From Deltaproteobacteria bacterium (GTDB lineage: Bacteria > Desulfobacterota > GWC2-55-46 > UBA9637): a stretch of DNA of 37,822 nucleotides. A model generated the notes under the pieces. That model did no database searches. It was not told the DNA's origin and was given only the letters and a program-made list of their open reading frames with translations. Shown here one piece after another: positions 6,938-14,382 of the stretch (position 1 is its first letter; each line of letters opens with the position of its first letter). The stretch covers positions 1-37,822 of the forward strand of contig JAUYHF010000001.1 of the NCBI GenBank assembly GCA_030690165.1. Direction: 5' to 3'. The translations under genes and the position numbers were made by a program.

Positions 6938-7742
6938 CATATCCCCTCGGCGTAATCATCCTGTTATTGGAAATAAAGGTTGCGCTGTTTCCTACAATCA
7001 GAATTGTTGACATATCTATAAAATCATAGTGGGACGGCATTTCTTTCAAAGTGGTTATTTTTATTTCTTCCCCCTCCCTTAACGCATTTTTTACTATACC
7101 TACAGGGGTATTCCCATCCCTGTGCATTGATATCATTTCAATTGTCTCTTCAATCTGAGAAACCCTTGTTTTGCTTTTTGGATTATACAGGATTATGACA
7201 AAATCCCCTTCTGACGCCAATTTAAGCCGCTTCTTTATTGTTTCCCACGGCGTCAAAAGATCGCTCAGAGATATAGATGCAAAATCATGCATGAGTGGCG
7301 CGCCAAGAAGCGATGCAGCCGCACAGAAGGCGGGAACGCCGGGAATGACGGAAACTGGGATCGGGGATCGGGGATGGGGGAGAAGGAAGGCTGGGTTTGC
7401 TGACCCCTGAAGTAGTTCAAATACCAGCCCTGCCATTCCGTATATTCCGGCATCACCGCTTGACACCACTGCCACTTTCTTGCCTTGTAAAGCCAATTCA
7501 ATTGCCTTTTGACATCTGTCAACCTCTTTGGTCATGCCTGTAGAAAAAATCTCTTTGCCGCTGATGAGATTCTTAATTAAATCAATATATGTCTTGTAGC
7601 CAACAACCACATCGCAGCTCTCCAGCGCCTCTTTTGCTTTAAAGGTAAGATGTTCTAAACTGCCAGGCCCGATGCCTACAATGAAAATGGAGCCTGCGCT
7701 ATGGCTATTGTTACCCTTCCTATCTTGTTTTTTTTCACCCAT
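6930..7742 (-). CDS. cbiH: Precorrin-3B / cobalt-factor III C17-methyltransferase
   Basis: 270 residues of the tetrapyrrole methylase fold: glycine-rich VGIGPGSLEHLTFKA near residue 22, SSGDAGIYGMA, and a C-terminal ILIVGNSATF. Methylates C17 and drives ring contraction. It starts inside cbiG (67-bp overlap); no later canonical start precedes the conserved FIVGIGPG strand, so the overlap is probably real. A heptamer repeat (GGGATCG units, 7356-7394) encodes the stretch AFLLPHPRSPIPVS, inserted just before the conserved VIPGVPAFCAAA. Confidence 0.93.
   Translation of the reverse strand: MGEKKQDRKGNNSHSAGSIFIVGIGPGSLEHLTFKAKEALESCDVVVGYKTYIDLIKNLISGKEIFSTGMTKEVDRCQKAIELALQGKKVAVVSSGDAGIYGMAGLVFELLQGSANPAFLLPHPRSPIPVSVIPGVPAFCAAASLLGAPLMHDFASISLSDLLTPWETIKKRLKLASEGDFVIILYNPKSKTRVSQIEETIEMISMHRDGNTPVGIVKNALREGEEIKITTLKEMPSHYDFIDMSTILIVGNSATFISNNRMITPRGYDV
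7356..7394. repeat. Heptanucleotide tandem repeat in cbiH
   Basis: Units GGGATCG, GGGATCG, GGGATGG, GGGAGAA, GGAAGG in tandem. Translated in cbiH as a Pro-rich loop. Confidence 0.7.
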
Positions 7743-8707
7743 ATCCTTTTTGTCCCTGCTGACTTAAGCGCTGCCGGCTCACACACGCCTCCAACACCGA
7801 CCTTCCCCATTACGAAAGGGGAAAAGCCGGAAGGAAGCGGCATTTCTGCCAGTTCATCCTTTGAATAAAAATCTATTTTTAAATTATGCCTTTTGGCAAA
7901 CCTCAACAGCCCTTTTTCATCTTTCTTTACATCAATGGACGCAAGATTTCTTACGCACAAGGGAGACACATCCTGTTTTTTCAGCACACCAAAATATGCG
8001 CCCTCTACTTCCTTCAGGTTTACGCCTCTGTCACAGCCGATGCCGACAACAAGGTCTTTTGGCCGCAAAATAAGGCTGATAGCTGATAGCTGATGGCTGA
8101 TGGAAAAATGGTTTGAGACAATTACGAATACCTCCGGCTTCACACGCTTTGCTTGTGCAGCAGATTTATAAAACTTAAACCCTTTTGAACCCACGAACCC
8201 TTTTATTGCCTTCAGTCTTTTTGCATTTTCATCAACAAATGCTATTCTTCTGCCATTCACGATAGCCGAATTTGTAACCTTAATCTTTTTTATATCTTCA
8301 ATTGCAAGATGAAATTTCTCTGCAATATCCTCTAAGCATGGCAAATTATTCACATCAGTTGCAGTTGTGATAACAGGTTTAGCTCCAATTATTTTTGCAA
8401 TACCTTCGGCAAGTTTATTTGCTCCGCCCAAATGCCCGGAGAGAAGGCTGATAACATATTTCCCCTTTTCATCCATTACAACAACCGCCGGATCTTCCGC
8501 CTTGCTCTTTAAAAGCGGGGCAATGGTGCGCACAACAATGCCTGCAGCCATGATAAAAATCAGGCCGTCATATTTTTGAAAGGCATACCGGACATGCTTC
8601 TTAAAATTCTTGGAATTGATAAAAATATCGGCGTCTTCAATCTTTTGCGAAAGATTTTTAGCGAGTTTTATGCCGTTTTTTGTAAGGGAAAAGATTGCAA
8701 GATTCAT
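7676..8707 (-). CDS. cbiG: Cobalt-precorrin-5A hydrolase
   Basis: 343 residues. Opens the delta-lactone of cobalt-precorrin-5A with loss of acetaldehyde, an anaerobic-pathway step. N-terminal domain with IMAAGIVVRTIAPLL and SLLSGHLGGAN; C-terminal domain with GIGCDRGV and VGVGGVCEPAAL. A heptamer repeat (CTGATAG units, 8075-8103) encodes SISHQLSAIS in the linker between the domains. The start is 15 bp after the end of a broken PIN toxin gene. Confidence 0.93.
   Translation of the reverse strand: MNLAIFSLTKNGIKLAKNLSQKIEDADIFINSKNFKKHVRYAFQKYDGLIFIMAAGIVVRTIAPLLKSKAEDPAVVVMDEKGKYVISLLSGHLGGANKLAEGIAKIIGAKPVITTATDVNNLPCLEDIAEKFHLAIEDIKKIKVTNSAIVNGRRIAFVDENAKRLKAIKGFVGSKGFKFYKSAAQAKRVKPEVFVIVSNHFSISHQLSAISLILRPKDLVVGIGCDRGVNLKEVEGAYFGVLKKQDVSPLCVRNLASIDVKKDEKGLLRFAKRHNLKIDFYSKDELAEMPLPSGFSPFVMGKVGVGGVCEPAALKSAGTKRIWVKKNKIGRVTIAIAQAPFSL
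8075..8103. repeat. Heptanucleotide tandem repeat in cbiG
   Basis: CTGATAG, CTGATAG, CTGATGG, CTGATGG in tandem, lying in the interdomain linker of cbiG. Confidence 0.7.
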
Positions 8708-8722
8708 ATTGAGAAAATTCAG

Positions 8723-9148
8723 TCATTTAATTCTTTCAAGAAAATCTCTTGCAGTCATTACAGTTACTATACTTTTTATTTCATCAGTAAAGAAATGAGA
8801 ATCTCCAGTCAAAAAACAATCGGGCTTGGAATAAAGCACGGCTGCAAGGATGGGAATATCTTTCTTGTGTTTTATCAGAATCTCAGCATCTTTCATCTTA
8901 TGGCTGTATTTTATCCACGGGATGACCGTAATATCGCTCAGCGCTTTTTCCGTTTCAGCAAGGGCGATTTCAAAAGTTCTTTCTTTCAGATATTTGAGTT
9001 TCTTACTTACCACCTTTTTTAATTCATCAATGACATCCTCGCTTGTTACAAGGTCTAATTAGACCAAGTCTAAAATCATGGATTCGTTGCCGTCAAAAAA
9101 GACTCCTGACAATAGTATGTTTGTATCTACAAAGACCTTGTATCTCAT
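8723..9148 (-). pseudogene. PIN-domain toxin broken by a nonsense codon
   Basis: The ATG at 9148 overlaps the antitoxin stop (ATGA). The frame reads MRYKVFVDTNILLSGVFFDG, with the first catalytic Asp of PIN RNases in VDTNILLSG, then stops at codon 30 (TAA, 9061-9059) in the context LDLV-stop-LDLVTSEDV. The same frame then runs on to 8723 with conserved PIN features (MKDAEIL, FLTGDSHFF). GAA to TAA would explain the break. Alternatively a GTG at 9013 could start a shortened product lacking the first catalytic Asp. Total length without the stop would be 141 residues, normal for the family. Confidence 0.85.
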
Positions 9149-9360
9149 CTGCGCATCTTTACAAGTTCTTTTAATATCGCTGCTTCTGATATGCCTTCTT
9201 TTTTCATCAGCCATCTAAGGAATGTTCTGCTCTTTTTGGCATACGTCTTTTTGAGCGCTGAAACAATAGCCTCTGCCTCATCAACAAATACTCCCAGCTT
9301 TATCTCCTCGTTAATATTCCTGTAAATGTCTTCCGGAACCTGAGCTACAATTTTAGGCAT
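9145..9360 (-). CDS. Antitoxin of the PIN-domain system
   Basis: 71 residues, basic, intact. MPKIVAQVPEDIYRNINEEI resembles the N-terminus of small antitoxins paired with PIN toxins. Its stop overlaps the toxin ATG by four bases. The family was not recognised with certainty; the assignment rests mainly on position. Separated from the upstream creatininase-family gene by about 150 bp with no other gene. Confidence 0.7.
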   Translation of the reverse strand: MPKIVAQVPEDIYRNINEEIKLGVFVDEAEAIVSALKKTYAKKSRTFLRWLMKKEGISEAAILKELVKMRR

Positions 9361-9512
9361 TTTACACCTCCTTGTTCTTTAAACAATCCAATGATAACAG
9401 AAAGCACACTGCTTTGCAAAAACATTACCGGACAGAATTGTCCAATAAAGAGCATGGAAAGGCGAAGATCATCCTGAATTGAAAAAATGGGCCGATGCAT
9501 TCGTCAGACGGA

Positions 9513-10229
9513 TTAGAAAGCCTTCTCAATCCCCTTGACAATCTCCACGACTCTGCCAACGGAAAATAAAAACAGCTTTTCTCCCTTTTCCCTTGTCGCC
9601 TTTGACGGATTCCCCCACACGCCGCCCTTCCAGTATTTGACCTTGTCTTTTACAAGAAATGGCGCTGAAAACTTTGGATACTCCTCTTTTGCCCTGTCTT
9701 TTACGAGGTTCGGCACAAGATATAAAATCCGCGATGTCTCTATCTCACCTGCATGGCCGTCATCTTTTGTCTCAACAAACTTATCGCTCTCTTTCCTTAT
9801 CATGTCATATTCGGATATGACTGCAATTTTAATATCATCAATTTCATCTATCATATCTTCACCGGCCTCTCTCAAAGCGGACATGTGAATATTACCCGCA
9901 TGACCCGAAATCAGAATAAAATTCCGCAATCCCTTAGCGTATCCTGATTTTATAATATCCCTTGTTATCACCCTCAAACTATTTGCCGATATGCCGATGC
10001 TTCCGGCATGATTTCTTGTTGATGTCAAAACCCCGTAATGAAGCGGCGGGGCTACAAAAACCGGCATCTTCTCAGCCACCTTCTTAACCACCTCATACAC
10101 CTGGATCGTGTCGGTAGAGAGGGGTAGATGGCTTCCATGCTCTTCTATTGTGCCGAATGGGATAATGATGGTTTTTGTCCTCTTCAATCCCTTTTTAAAA
10201 TCAGTCATCGTGATATTTTCCAGAAGCAT
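9513..10229 (-). CDS. Creatininase-family metal-dependent hydrolase
   Basis: 238 residues. The family's metal ligands align: Glu29, His31 and Asp40 in GTIEEHGSHLPLSTD, His in ISGHAGN, and Glu in DGHAGEIETS. Characterised members hydrolyse cyclic amides or act as formamide/peptide hydrolases. The start follows the cbiF stop with no gap, so it belongs to the cobalamin operon. The substrate is unknown; a corrinoid-related amide is a guess from context only. Confidence 0.88.
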   Translation of the reverse strand: MLLENITMTDFKKGLKRTKTIIIPFGTIEEHGSHLPLSTDTIQVYEVVKKVAEKMPVFVAPPLHYGVLTSTRNHAGSIGISANSLRVITRDIIKSGYAKGLRNFILISGHAGNIHMSALREAGEDMIDEIDDIKIAVISEYDMIRKESDKFVETKDDGHAGEIETSRILYLVPNLVKDRAKEEYPKFSAPFLVKDKVKYWKGGVWGNPSKATREKGEKLFLFSVGRVVEIVKGIEKAF

Positions 10230-11024
10230 TTAATCATCTCCTCGTAATTTTTCTTTCTTTCTGTAACCATGTTCGAAATTTTTATCATAGAGTTTTGACC
10301 TTCGTCCCTTGCCCCTTGCCCCTTGTCCCAATGTTTTTCCCACAATTATCATTGCCTGTCTCGCAATTTTTGCCTTTTTAACTTTTGCGGCAATATCTTT
10401 CAGTGTCCCTCTTACAATCTTTTCATCTTTCCATGCAGCCCTGTAAACAACGGCAACGGGTGTGTCTTCGGGATAACCTTGCCTCAATTCTTCAACCACT
10501 TTCTCAATCATTCCAACGCTTAGAAATATGCACATGGTTGCCTGATGTCCGGCAAGTTCCGCAAGCCCCTCTCTTTCCGGCACAGCCGTATTGCCCTCGA
10601 GCCTTGTAAATATAACTGTCTGGGTAACCTCCGGCATGGTAAGCTCCTGTTTCAGAGCAGCAGCCGAGGCAAAGGCAGAGCTTACTCCGGGTATAACCTC
10701 GTAGGGAATCTCCGCACGTTCCAGAATGTCAGCCTGTTCGCGAAGGGCGCTGTATAACGTGGGATCGCCTGTGTGAAGCCTTGCAACCTTTTTGCCATTG
10801 TTTGCCGCTTCCTTCATAATTTTCATAATTTGTTCCAGTGTCATGGAGGCGCTGTTATATAAGGCCGCCTCTTTTTTTGCATATTGCAAAACCTTCTCAT
10901 TGACGAGAGAACCGGCATAAATCACTACATCAGCCTCTTCCAGAAGCCTCTTGCCCTTGACTGTGATAAGCTCAGGATCGCCGGGGCCTGAGCCTATGAA
11001 GAAGACCGTCTCACATTTTTTCAT
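10230..11024 (-). CDS. cbiF: Precorrin-4 / cobalt-precorrin-4 C11-methyltransferase
   Basis: 264 residues, tetrapyrrole methylase fold: FFIGSGPGDPELITVKG at the N-terminus, LHTGDPTLYSAL, PGVSSAFASAAAL. The C-terminal SKLYDKNFEHGYR is typical of CbiF/CobM. ATG at 11024 was preferred to a TTG two codons upstream because of AGGAG spacing. A heptamer repeat (10305-10330, TTGCCCC units) adds the basic stretch GARGKGR just before the conserved tail. Neighbour upstream is a broken VapC. Confidence 0.95.
   Translation of the reverse strand: MKKCETVFFIGSGPGDPELITVKGKRLLEEADVVIYAGSLVNEKVLQYAKKEAALYNSASMTLEQIMKIMKEAANNGKKVARLHTGDPTLYSALREQADILERAEIPYEVIPGVSSAFASAAALKQELTMPEVTQTVIFTRLEGNTAVPEREGLAELAGHQATMCIFLSVGMIEKVVEELRQGYPEDTPVAVVYRAAWKDEKIVRGTLKDIAAKVKKAKIARQAMIIVGKTLGQGARGKGRRSKLYDKNFEHGYRKKEKLRGDD
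10305..10330. repeat. Heptanucleotide tandem repeat in cbiF
   Basis: TTGCCCC, TTGCCCC, TTGTCCC preceded by TCCC. In frame near the end of cbiF. Confidence 0.6.
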
Positions 11025-11033
11025 ATTCAACTC

Positions 11034-11447
11034 CTATTCCGGCCATATATGAAATCTTCGCCTGCCCCCAATGCGGTATGTATGAAAATCCCTTTTATCC
11101 AGAGTGAACACATCATCTATATCCGCTTCCTCTGCAAGGGCAACAAGGGTTGCGTCGGCAAAATCCATCGGCACATCGTTATATTTCTCCATCAAGATAA
11201 TACACCTTGCAAGACTTTCAGGAGACTGTGGCACAAGGGTTGCGCCGTCATGCAGGATGAAATCAATACAGGCTCTCTGCGCCTTTACCGATGGGCAGAG
11301 AAGGTAGATGGCTTCGGTAAGCACCGGCTCTGTGGCAAATAATCTTCCTTGAAAGCCTTTCAAGAATTCCACACAGCTATTATGATTTCTCTCGCTTTTG
11401 TCCAGGAGGGCGACAAATGCTCAGGTATCCAGTAAAAGGCTACGCAC
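11034..11447 (-). pseudogene. VapC-type PIN toxin broken by a nonsense codon
   Basis: GTG start at 11447 overlaps the vapB stop. The frame reads VRSLLLDT, then TGA, then AFVALLDKSERNHNSC and on to 11034. PIN toxins here have LLDTGAFVALLD; GGA to TGA (one base) replaces the Gly just after the catalytic Asp-Thr. The remainder looks normal, with DFADATLVALAE and VFTLDKRDF. Full length without the stop would be 137 residues. No later start keeps the first catalytic Asp, so the toxin is very likely dead. Confidence 0.9.
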
Positions 11448-11697
11448 GACGTTTAATCCGCTCTATGAGGTATTTGTGATGAGATTCACCAAGGTCAGGC
11501 AAGCCGCTGGCAACGCTACCTATCAGGTCTTTGACCTGTTCGTAGGGCATGACTTGCTTTTCTCCTTCCCCTCCGCGAACAAATCTCTCCAACGCCATTC
11601 TAACAATATCCGACCGTTTCAAATGAAGCCTTCTGGCCATACTGTAAACCTCTCTGCTTAAATCGCCTGGCAGTCTTACGGTTATCTGCGTAATCAT
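11440..11697 (-). CDS. Ribbon-helix-helix antitoxin (VapB-like)
   Basis: 85 residues from the ATG at 11697, which sits 8 nt after AGGAGG; an ATG two codons upstream is too close to the ribosome site. MITQITVRLPGDLSREVYSM is a CopG/MetJ-type ribbon followed by helices (LKRSDIVRMALERFVRG). Normally represses its own promoter with the toxin. Intact, although its toxin is broken. Confidence 0.8.
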   Translation of the reverse strand: MITQITVRLPGDLSREVYSMARRLHLKRSDIVRMALERFVRGGEGEKQVMPYEQVKDLIGSVASGLPDLGESHHKYLIERIKRRA

Positions 11698-11710
11698 ACC
11701 CATCGCCTCC

Positions 11711-11741
11711 TTGCAATATAATATACTGCATTGCATTGCAA
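11711..11741 (-). promoter_or_regulatory. Probable vapBC operator
   Basis: TTGCAAT-type repeats in both orientations (TTGCATTGCAA palindrome at 11731-11741 and TTGCAAT at 11711) overlap TATATT/TATTAT boxes directly upstream of the antitoxin ribosome site. Consistent with ribbon-helix-helix autoregulation; inferred. Confidence 0.4.
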
Positions 11742-11907
11742 TAATCAAAAGCTATTTATACAGCAACCAGCATAAATAAGTTGCAATTTTCGTAGTGCGT
11801 TCCATAAGAGTGGGCATAGGGTATGGGGAGTATTAAAGACATGAGGTTTTGGCCACCTTCCACCTCTGTTTAAGACATAAGGCATTAAGAAAAGATGCGC
11901 TATTCAA

Positions 11908-12096
11908 TTAATCTTTTTTCTTGAAGATCTTGGGGTCGCAGGAGATATATTTTATCTGCTTCATAGGCACCATTATGGCCCCTGATAAAGATTCTATCTC
12001 CAGGGCATCTAATTCATCGTTGATATGATGCCTCGTTGTATCCTTTACAAGCAACTCCTGATTATCAGTAAAAACTACCTTTATCCAGTATTCCAT
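11908..12096 (-). CDS. Small protein paired with the radical SAM gene; unrecognised
   Basis: 62 residues: MEYWIKVVFTDNQELLVKDT then an acidic middle, a hydrophobic IMVPMKQIKYI strand and a basic tail. Alternating hydrophobic strands suggest a small beta barrel, but no family was recognised. A GGAGAGC ribosome site precedes the ATG. It follows the radical SAM gene by 20 bp, so they are likely co-expressed. It could be a partner or substrate-binding chaperone of that enzyme; there is no leader/core pattern of a classical RiPP precursor. Confidence 0.6.
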   Translation of the reverse strand: MEYWIKVVFTDNQELLVKDTTRHHINDELDALEIESLSGAIMVPMKQIKYISCDPKIFKKKD

Positions 12097-12116
12097 AGAA
12101 GCTCTCCTTTACAGTA

Positions 12117-13361
12117 TTAGTTTATTTCCGGCAGCGGTATCCCTTCGAATACCTTTGATTTTGGGTTAAAGACATAATCCTCTACATAGTTTTTCAGGTC
12201 TCCGTTTTTAATAAGCTGTCTGTTGGCAAACTTTGTATTGATATCCGGGATTAACTTGACCCTGCACCTGACCTTTGATTTGAAGTCTTCAAAATCTACC
12301 CCGCAGATGTCACTGTATCCTCCCCTCCCCCCTTCTATAATACACTTTGGCATATAGATTTCTTTTTCATTTGAGAGCCTCTTTTCTATATCTGCAAAGG
12401 TCAAAAGTGAGGTGCAATCGGTATCGCCGCCAAGGGTAGTATTCGGGACATAGAGATATCGCGCCCTCTTCTTCCGATACATGGTCAGAATCTTGTATAT
12501 GCTCTTCGAAACCACAAGTGTATCTTTCTTATCAATACCCAGCGAATCAAAGTGCTTTACAATAATCCTCCTGTTCAAGAAGACGGTTATATATGCCTCT
12601 GTATGTATGGTTGCCTTGTTTGGAAGATTTAGGTCATATATCGTCCTGGCCTCTCCGGGGAGCGCCCTTTTGCCCTGCCTCATAAGAGAAACCGTATTAT
12701 CATCCATCCCTTTCAGAGGCGTCATGCAGCCCATCCATAGAACACAGTTTTTATTGATATTTGATATGGTTAACGCATCAACAGCCATTGTCTGGGGTCC
12801 GAATGAATAAAAATCAGCAGATGTAACGGCAGGGCCGTCTAATATCTTTAATACCTGTTTCACTGTAGGGCCGTTGGGCATAAGAAAATCCCTGTGCCTG
12901 CTTAGTGTGTTTACGGACAGCTCGAAATTCATCCTTCCTTTATATGTCTCTGCCAGTTTATGAATCCTGGGGACATGTACAAATCCTACCGTAAAGATAG
13001 TTACATTCTTATCCGTATATTTTAAGAAATCCTCCAGCCAGTCCATTGCATTGGGGTGCAGAAACAGGTCGGTCCAGACCATATATTCATTCCCGCCCCA
13101 GACCCAATATTCATCAGCCTTCGATGGAATTTTATTTATATAGCTTAGTATATATTCCCAATCCTCCTGTGTGGTCTTTGGTATATTATCAACGGAACGA
13201 TACGAGTGTTCTTTTTCATAACAGAAGGTGCACATAACCGAACAGGGCTTGCCAAGGCTGAGAGGGACCTTTCTGGCATGCATCTCCCTCCTGAGGGTGG
13301 GATAATAGATTTTTTCTCCTGGTTGAGATAACTCCTGATTGATGGAAATTGCTTCGCCCAT
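12117..13361 (-). CDS. Radical SAM-type protein of unknown function
   Basis: 414 residues. CSVMCTFCYEKE (residues about 40-51) gives the CxxxCxxC cluster-binding triad with Tyr after the last Cys, typical of radical SAM. Later features: WVWGGNEYMVW, FELSVNTLSRHRDF, PNTTLGGDTDC and further Cys residues (NKNCVLWMGCMTP, YSDICG), but no SPASM-type spacing was recognised. It lies in the cobalamin operon, between the displaced cbiL fragment and its own small partner gene. Its 5' region has a TATAAT box and a palindrome, so it may have its own promoter. Role unknown. Confidence 0.75.
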   Translation of the reverse strand: MGEAISINQELSQPGEKIYYPTLRREMHARKVPLSLGKPCSVMCTFCYEKEHSYRSVDNIPKTTQEDWEYILSYINKIPSKADEYWVWGGNEYMVWTDLFLHPNAMDWLEDFLKYTDKNVTIFTVGFVHVPRIHKLAETYKGRMNFELSVNTLSRHRDFLMPNGPTVKQVLKILDGPAVTSADFYSFGPQTMAVDALTISNINKNCVLWMGCMTPLKGMDDNTVSLMRQGKRALPGEARTIYDLNLPNKATIHTEAYITVFLNRRIIVKHFDSLGIDKKDTLVVSKSIYKILTMYRKKRARYLYVPNTTLGGDTDCTSLLTFADIEKRLSNEKEIYMPKCIIEGGRGGYSDICGVDFEDFKSKVRCRVKLIPDINTKFANRQLIKNGDLKNYVEDYVFNPKSKVFEGIPLPEIN

Positions 13362-13369
13362 ATCTCCTC

Positions 13370-13387
13370 TTTACAGTCTTCTGTAAA
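13370..13387 (-). promoter_or_regulatory. Palindrome at the radical SAM gene start
   Basis: TTTACAG-TCTT-CTGTAAA, a perfect 7-bp inverted repeat, lies between a TATAAT box (minus strand, 13395-13390) and the ribosome site. Could be an operator at the transcription start or a short leader hairpin. Confidence 0.45.
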
Positions 13388-13457
13388 TGATTATACTACA
13401 CTATGTCCTTATTCTGTTGCAAGGGGGAGGGTATCTTAATGCTATTTATCGGCTTAA

Positions 13458-13577
13458 TCATTTCTTCACAATCAACAAAGAAAAATAATCCGATGTCTTC
13501 CCTTTCAAGCTGTTTAAATCCCTGACTACCCTCCCTTCAGGCCAACCTGCCCTTTCAATAAAAACCGCTGTTGCCTC
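13458..13577 (-). pseudogene. Displaced cbiL C-terminal fragment
   Basis: A 39-codon frame between stops ends FSLLIVKK. It matches the C-terminus of intact cbiL at 22 of 39 residues, including RAGWPE and DYFSL, without gaps. At DNA level 13438-13567 matches 14363-14492 at 102 of 130 positions. The higBA module lies between the two. The level of divergence shows this is an old or foreign allele, not a recent duplication. Confidence 0.88.
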
Positions 13578-13598
13578 TTACCCCCTCAAAGTTTCTGC

Positions 13599-13626
13599 TT
13601 GCATAATATATAAAAACTTATATAAT
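13599..13626 (+). promoter_or_regulatory. higBA promoter
   Basis: TTGCAT, 16-bp spacer, TATAAT (13621-13626). The ATG of higB is only 13 bp further, so the leader is very short. A/T-rich inverted repeats overlap it, suiting HigA autorepression. Confidence 0.6.
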
Positions 13627-13639
13627 ACAAAACGAGAAT

Positions 13640-13954
13640 ATGAAACCTCTAAACTTCATAGGCTCAAGTTTGGATGACCTCCGCAACTTCCCGGATGAAG
13701 CTCGAAAAGCCGCGGGCTTTGAATTGTATTCCGTACAATGCGGATTTGAGCCGACCAATTGGAAACCTATGCCAAGCATAGGAAGCGGGGTCAAGGAAAT
13801 CCGAATTCATGTCCTGGGAGAATGGCGCATTATTTACGTGGCGAAATTAGAGGATGCGGTACATGTGCTCCATTCGTTTCAAAAGAAGAGCCAAAAAACG
13901 AATCAACACGATATTGAATTAGCTCGTAAGCGATTCAAACAAATTGGAGGGTAA
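13640..13954 (+). CDS. higB: HigB-like (Gp49/RelE superfamily) toxin
   Basis: 104 residues. Features of the phage-derived Gp49/HigB-like group: PDEARKAAGFELYSVQ near the N-terminus, GVKEIRIHVLGEWRIIYV, and FQKKSQKT before a helical end. Members cleave ribosome-bound mRNA. Toxin first, antitoxin second, the usual higBA order. It is transcribed against the surrounding cobalamin genes. Intact. Confidence 0.85.
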   Translation: MKPLNFIGSSLDDLRNFPDEARKAAGFELYSVQCGFEPTNWKPMPSIGSGVKEIRIHVLGEWRIIYVAKLEDAVHVLHSFQKKSQKTNQHDIELARKRFKQIGG

Positions 13955-13958
13955 CATT

Positions 13959-14243
13959 ATGAAAGAACCTATTATCAAATCTTCAGGCAACGTATTTCTT
14001 GATCTCGGCTTTCCCCCTGAGGAAGCCGCAATTCTTCAGATGCGTTCTAATATCATGGCTGATCTTCGGAAGGTCATCAAGAACAAAAAAATGACACAAG
14101 CAAAAGCGGCTGAGATTCTTGGTGTTAGTCAGTCCAGGGTCTCTGATCTAATAAGAGGGAAATGGGAAAAGTTCAGCTTGGAAATGCTCATCGCGCTCGC
14201 AACAAAGGCTGGGCTGCGTATAAGCCTTAAAATGGCCGCATAG
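13959..14243 (+). CDS. higA: HigA-like XRE-family antitoxin
   Basis: 94 residues. Helix-turn-helix of the Cro/C1 type: MTQAKAAEILGVSQSRVSDL followed by IRGKWEKFSLEML. The ATG at 13959 is 8 nt after GGAGG and 4 bp after the higB stop. Binds the toxin and represses the shared promoter. Intact. Confidence 0.88.
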   Translation: MKEPIIKSSGNVFLDLGFPPEEAAILQMRSNIMADLRKVIKNKKMTQAKAAEILGVSQSRVSDLIRGKWEKFSLEMLIALATKAGLRISLKMAA

Positions 14244-14248
14244 ACATG

Positions 14249-14304
14249 AGTTAACAAGTCTCTCCACGCCGATTGCTACTTGGCCTCTGAGCACATCGTT
14301 AGGG
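14249..14304 (+). other. attC-like site after higA
   Basis: Starts six bases after the higA stop with AGTTAACAAG and ends CATCGTTAGGG. Imperfect arms (CTC..GCC against GGC..GAG) lie between. The layout resembles an integron attC in the same orientation as higBA. Unlike the hicBA case, no complement of its left core was found at the module's 5' end, so this call is weaker. Confidence 0.4.
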
Positions 14305-14382
14305 CAAGTACATCCGCTACTGTAAGTGCAGTGCGACAACTTGTCGGTTTCCCCAAAAAGTAAATGCTATTTATTGGCTTAT

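Noticed and set aside
8576-9022. A 148-codon plus-strand frame opposite the PIN toxin remnant
   Set aside because: It is antisense to conserved PIN and cbiG coding sequence, has Phe/Ser-rich low-complexity composition and no ribosome site.
11425-11435. UGA in the VapC frame read as a recoded codon (glycine or selenocysteine)
   Set aside because: Many genes here end normally at TGA (cbiD, cbiET, cbiL, IS30), and no SECIS-like hairpin was seen after the codon; a simple nonsense mutation is sufficient.
14306-14355. CGACAA-C-TTGTCG between higA and cbiL as an intrinsic terminator
   Set aside because: A perfect but short stem followed by only TTT before CCCC; too weak to call, though it lies between convergent genes.
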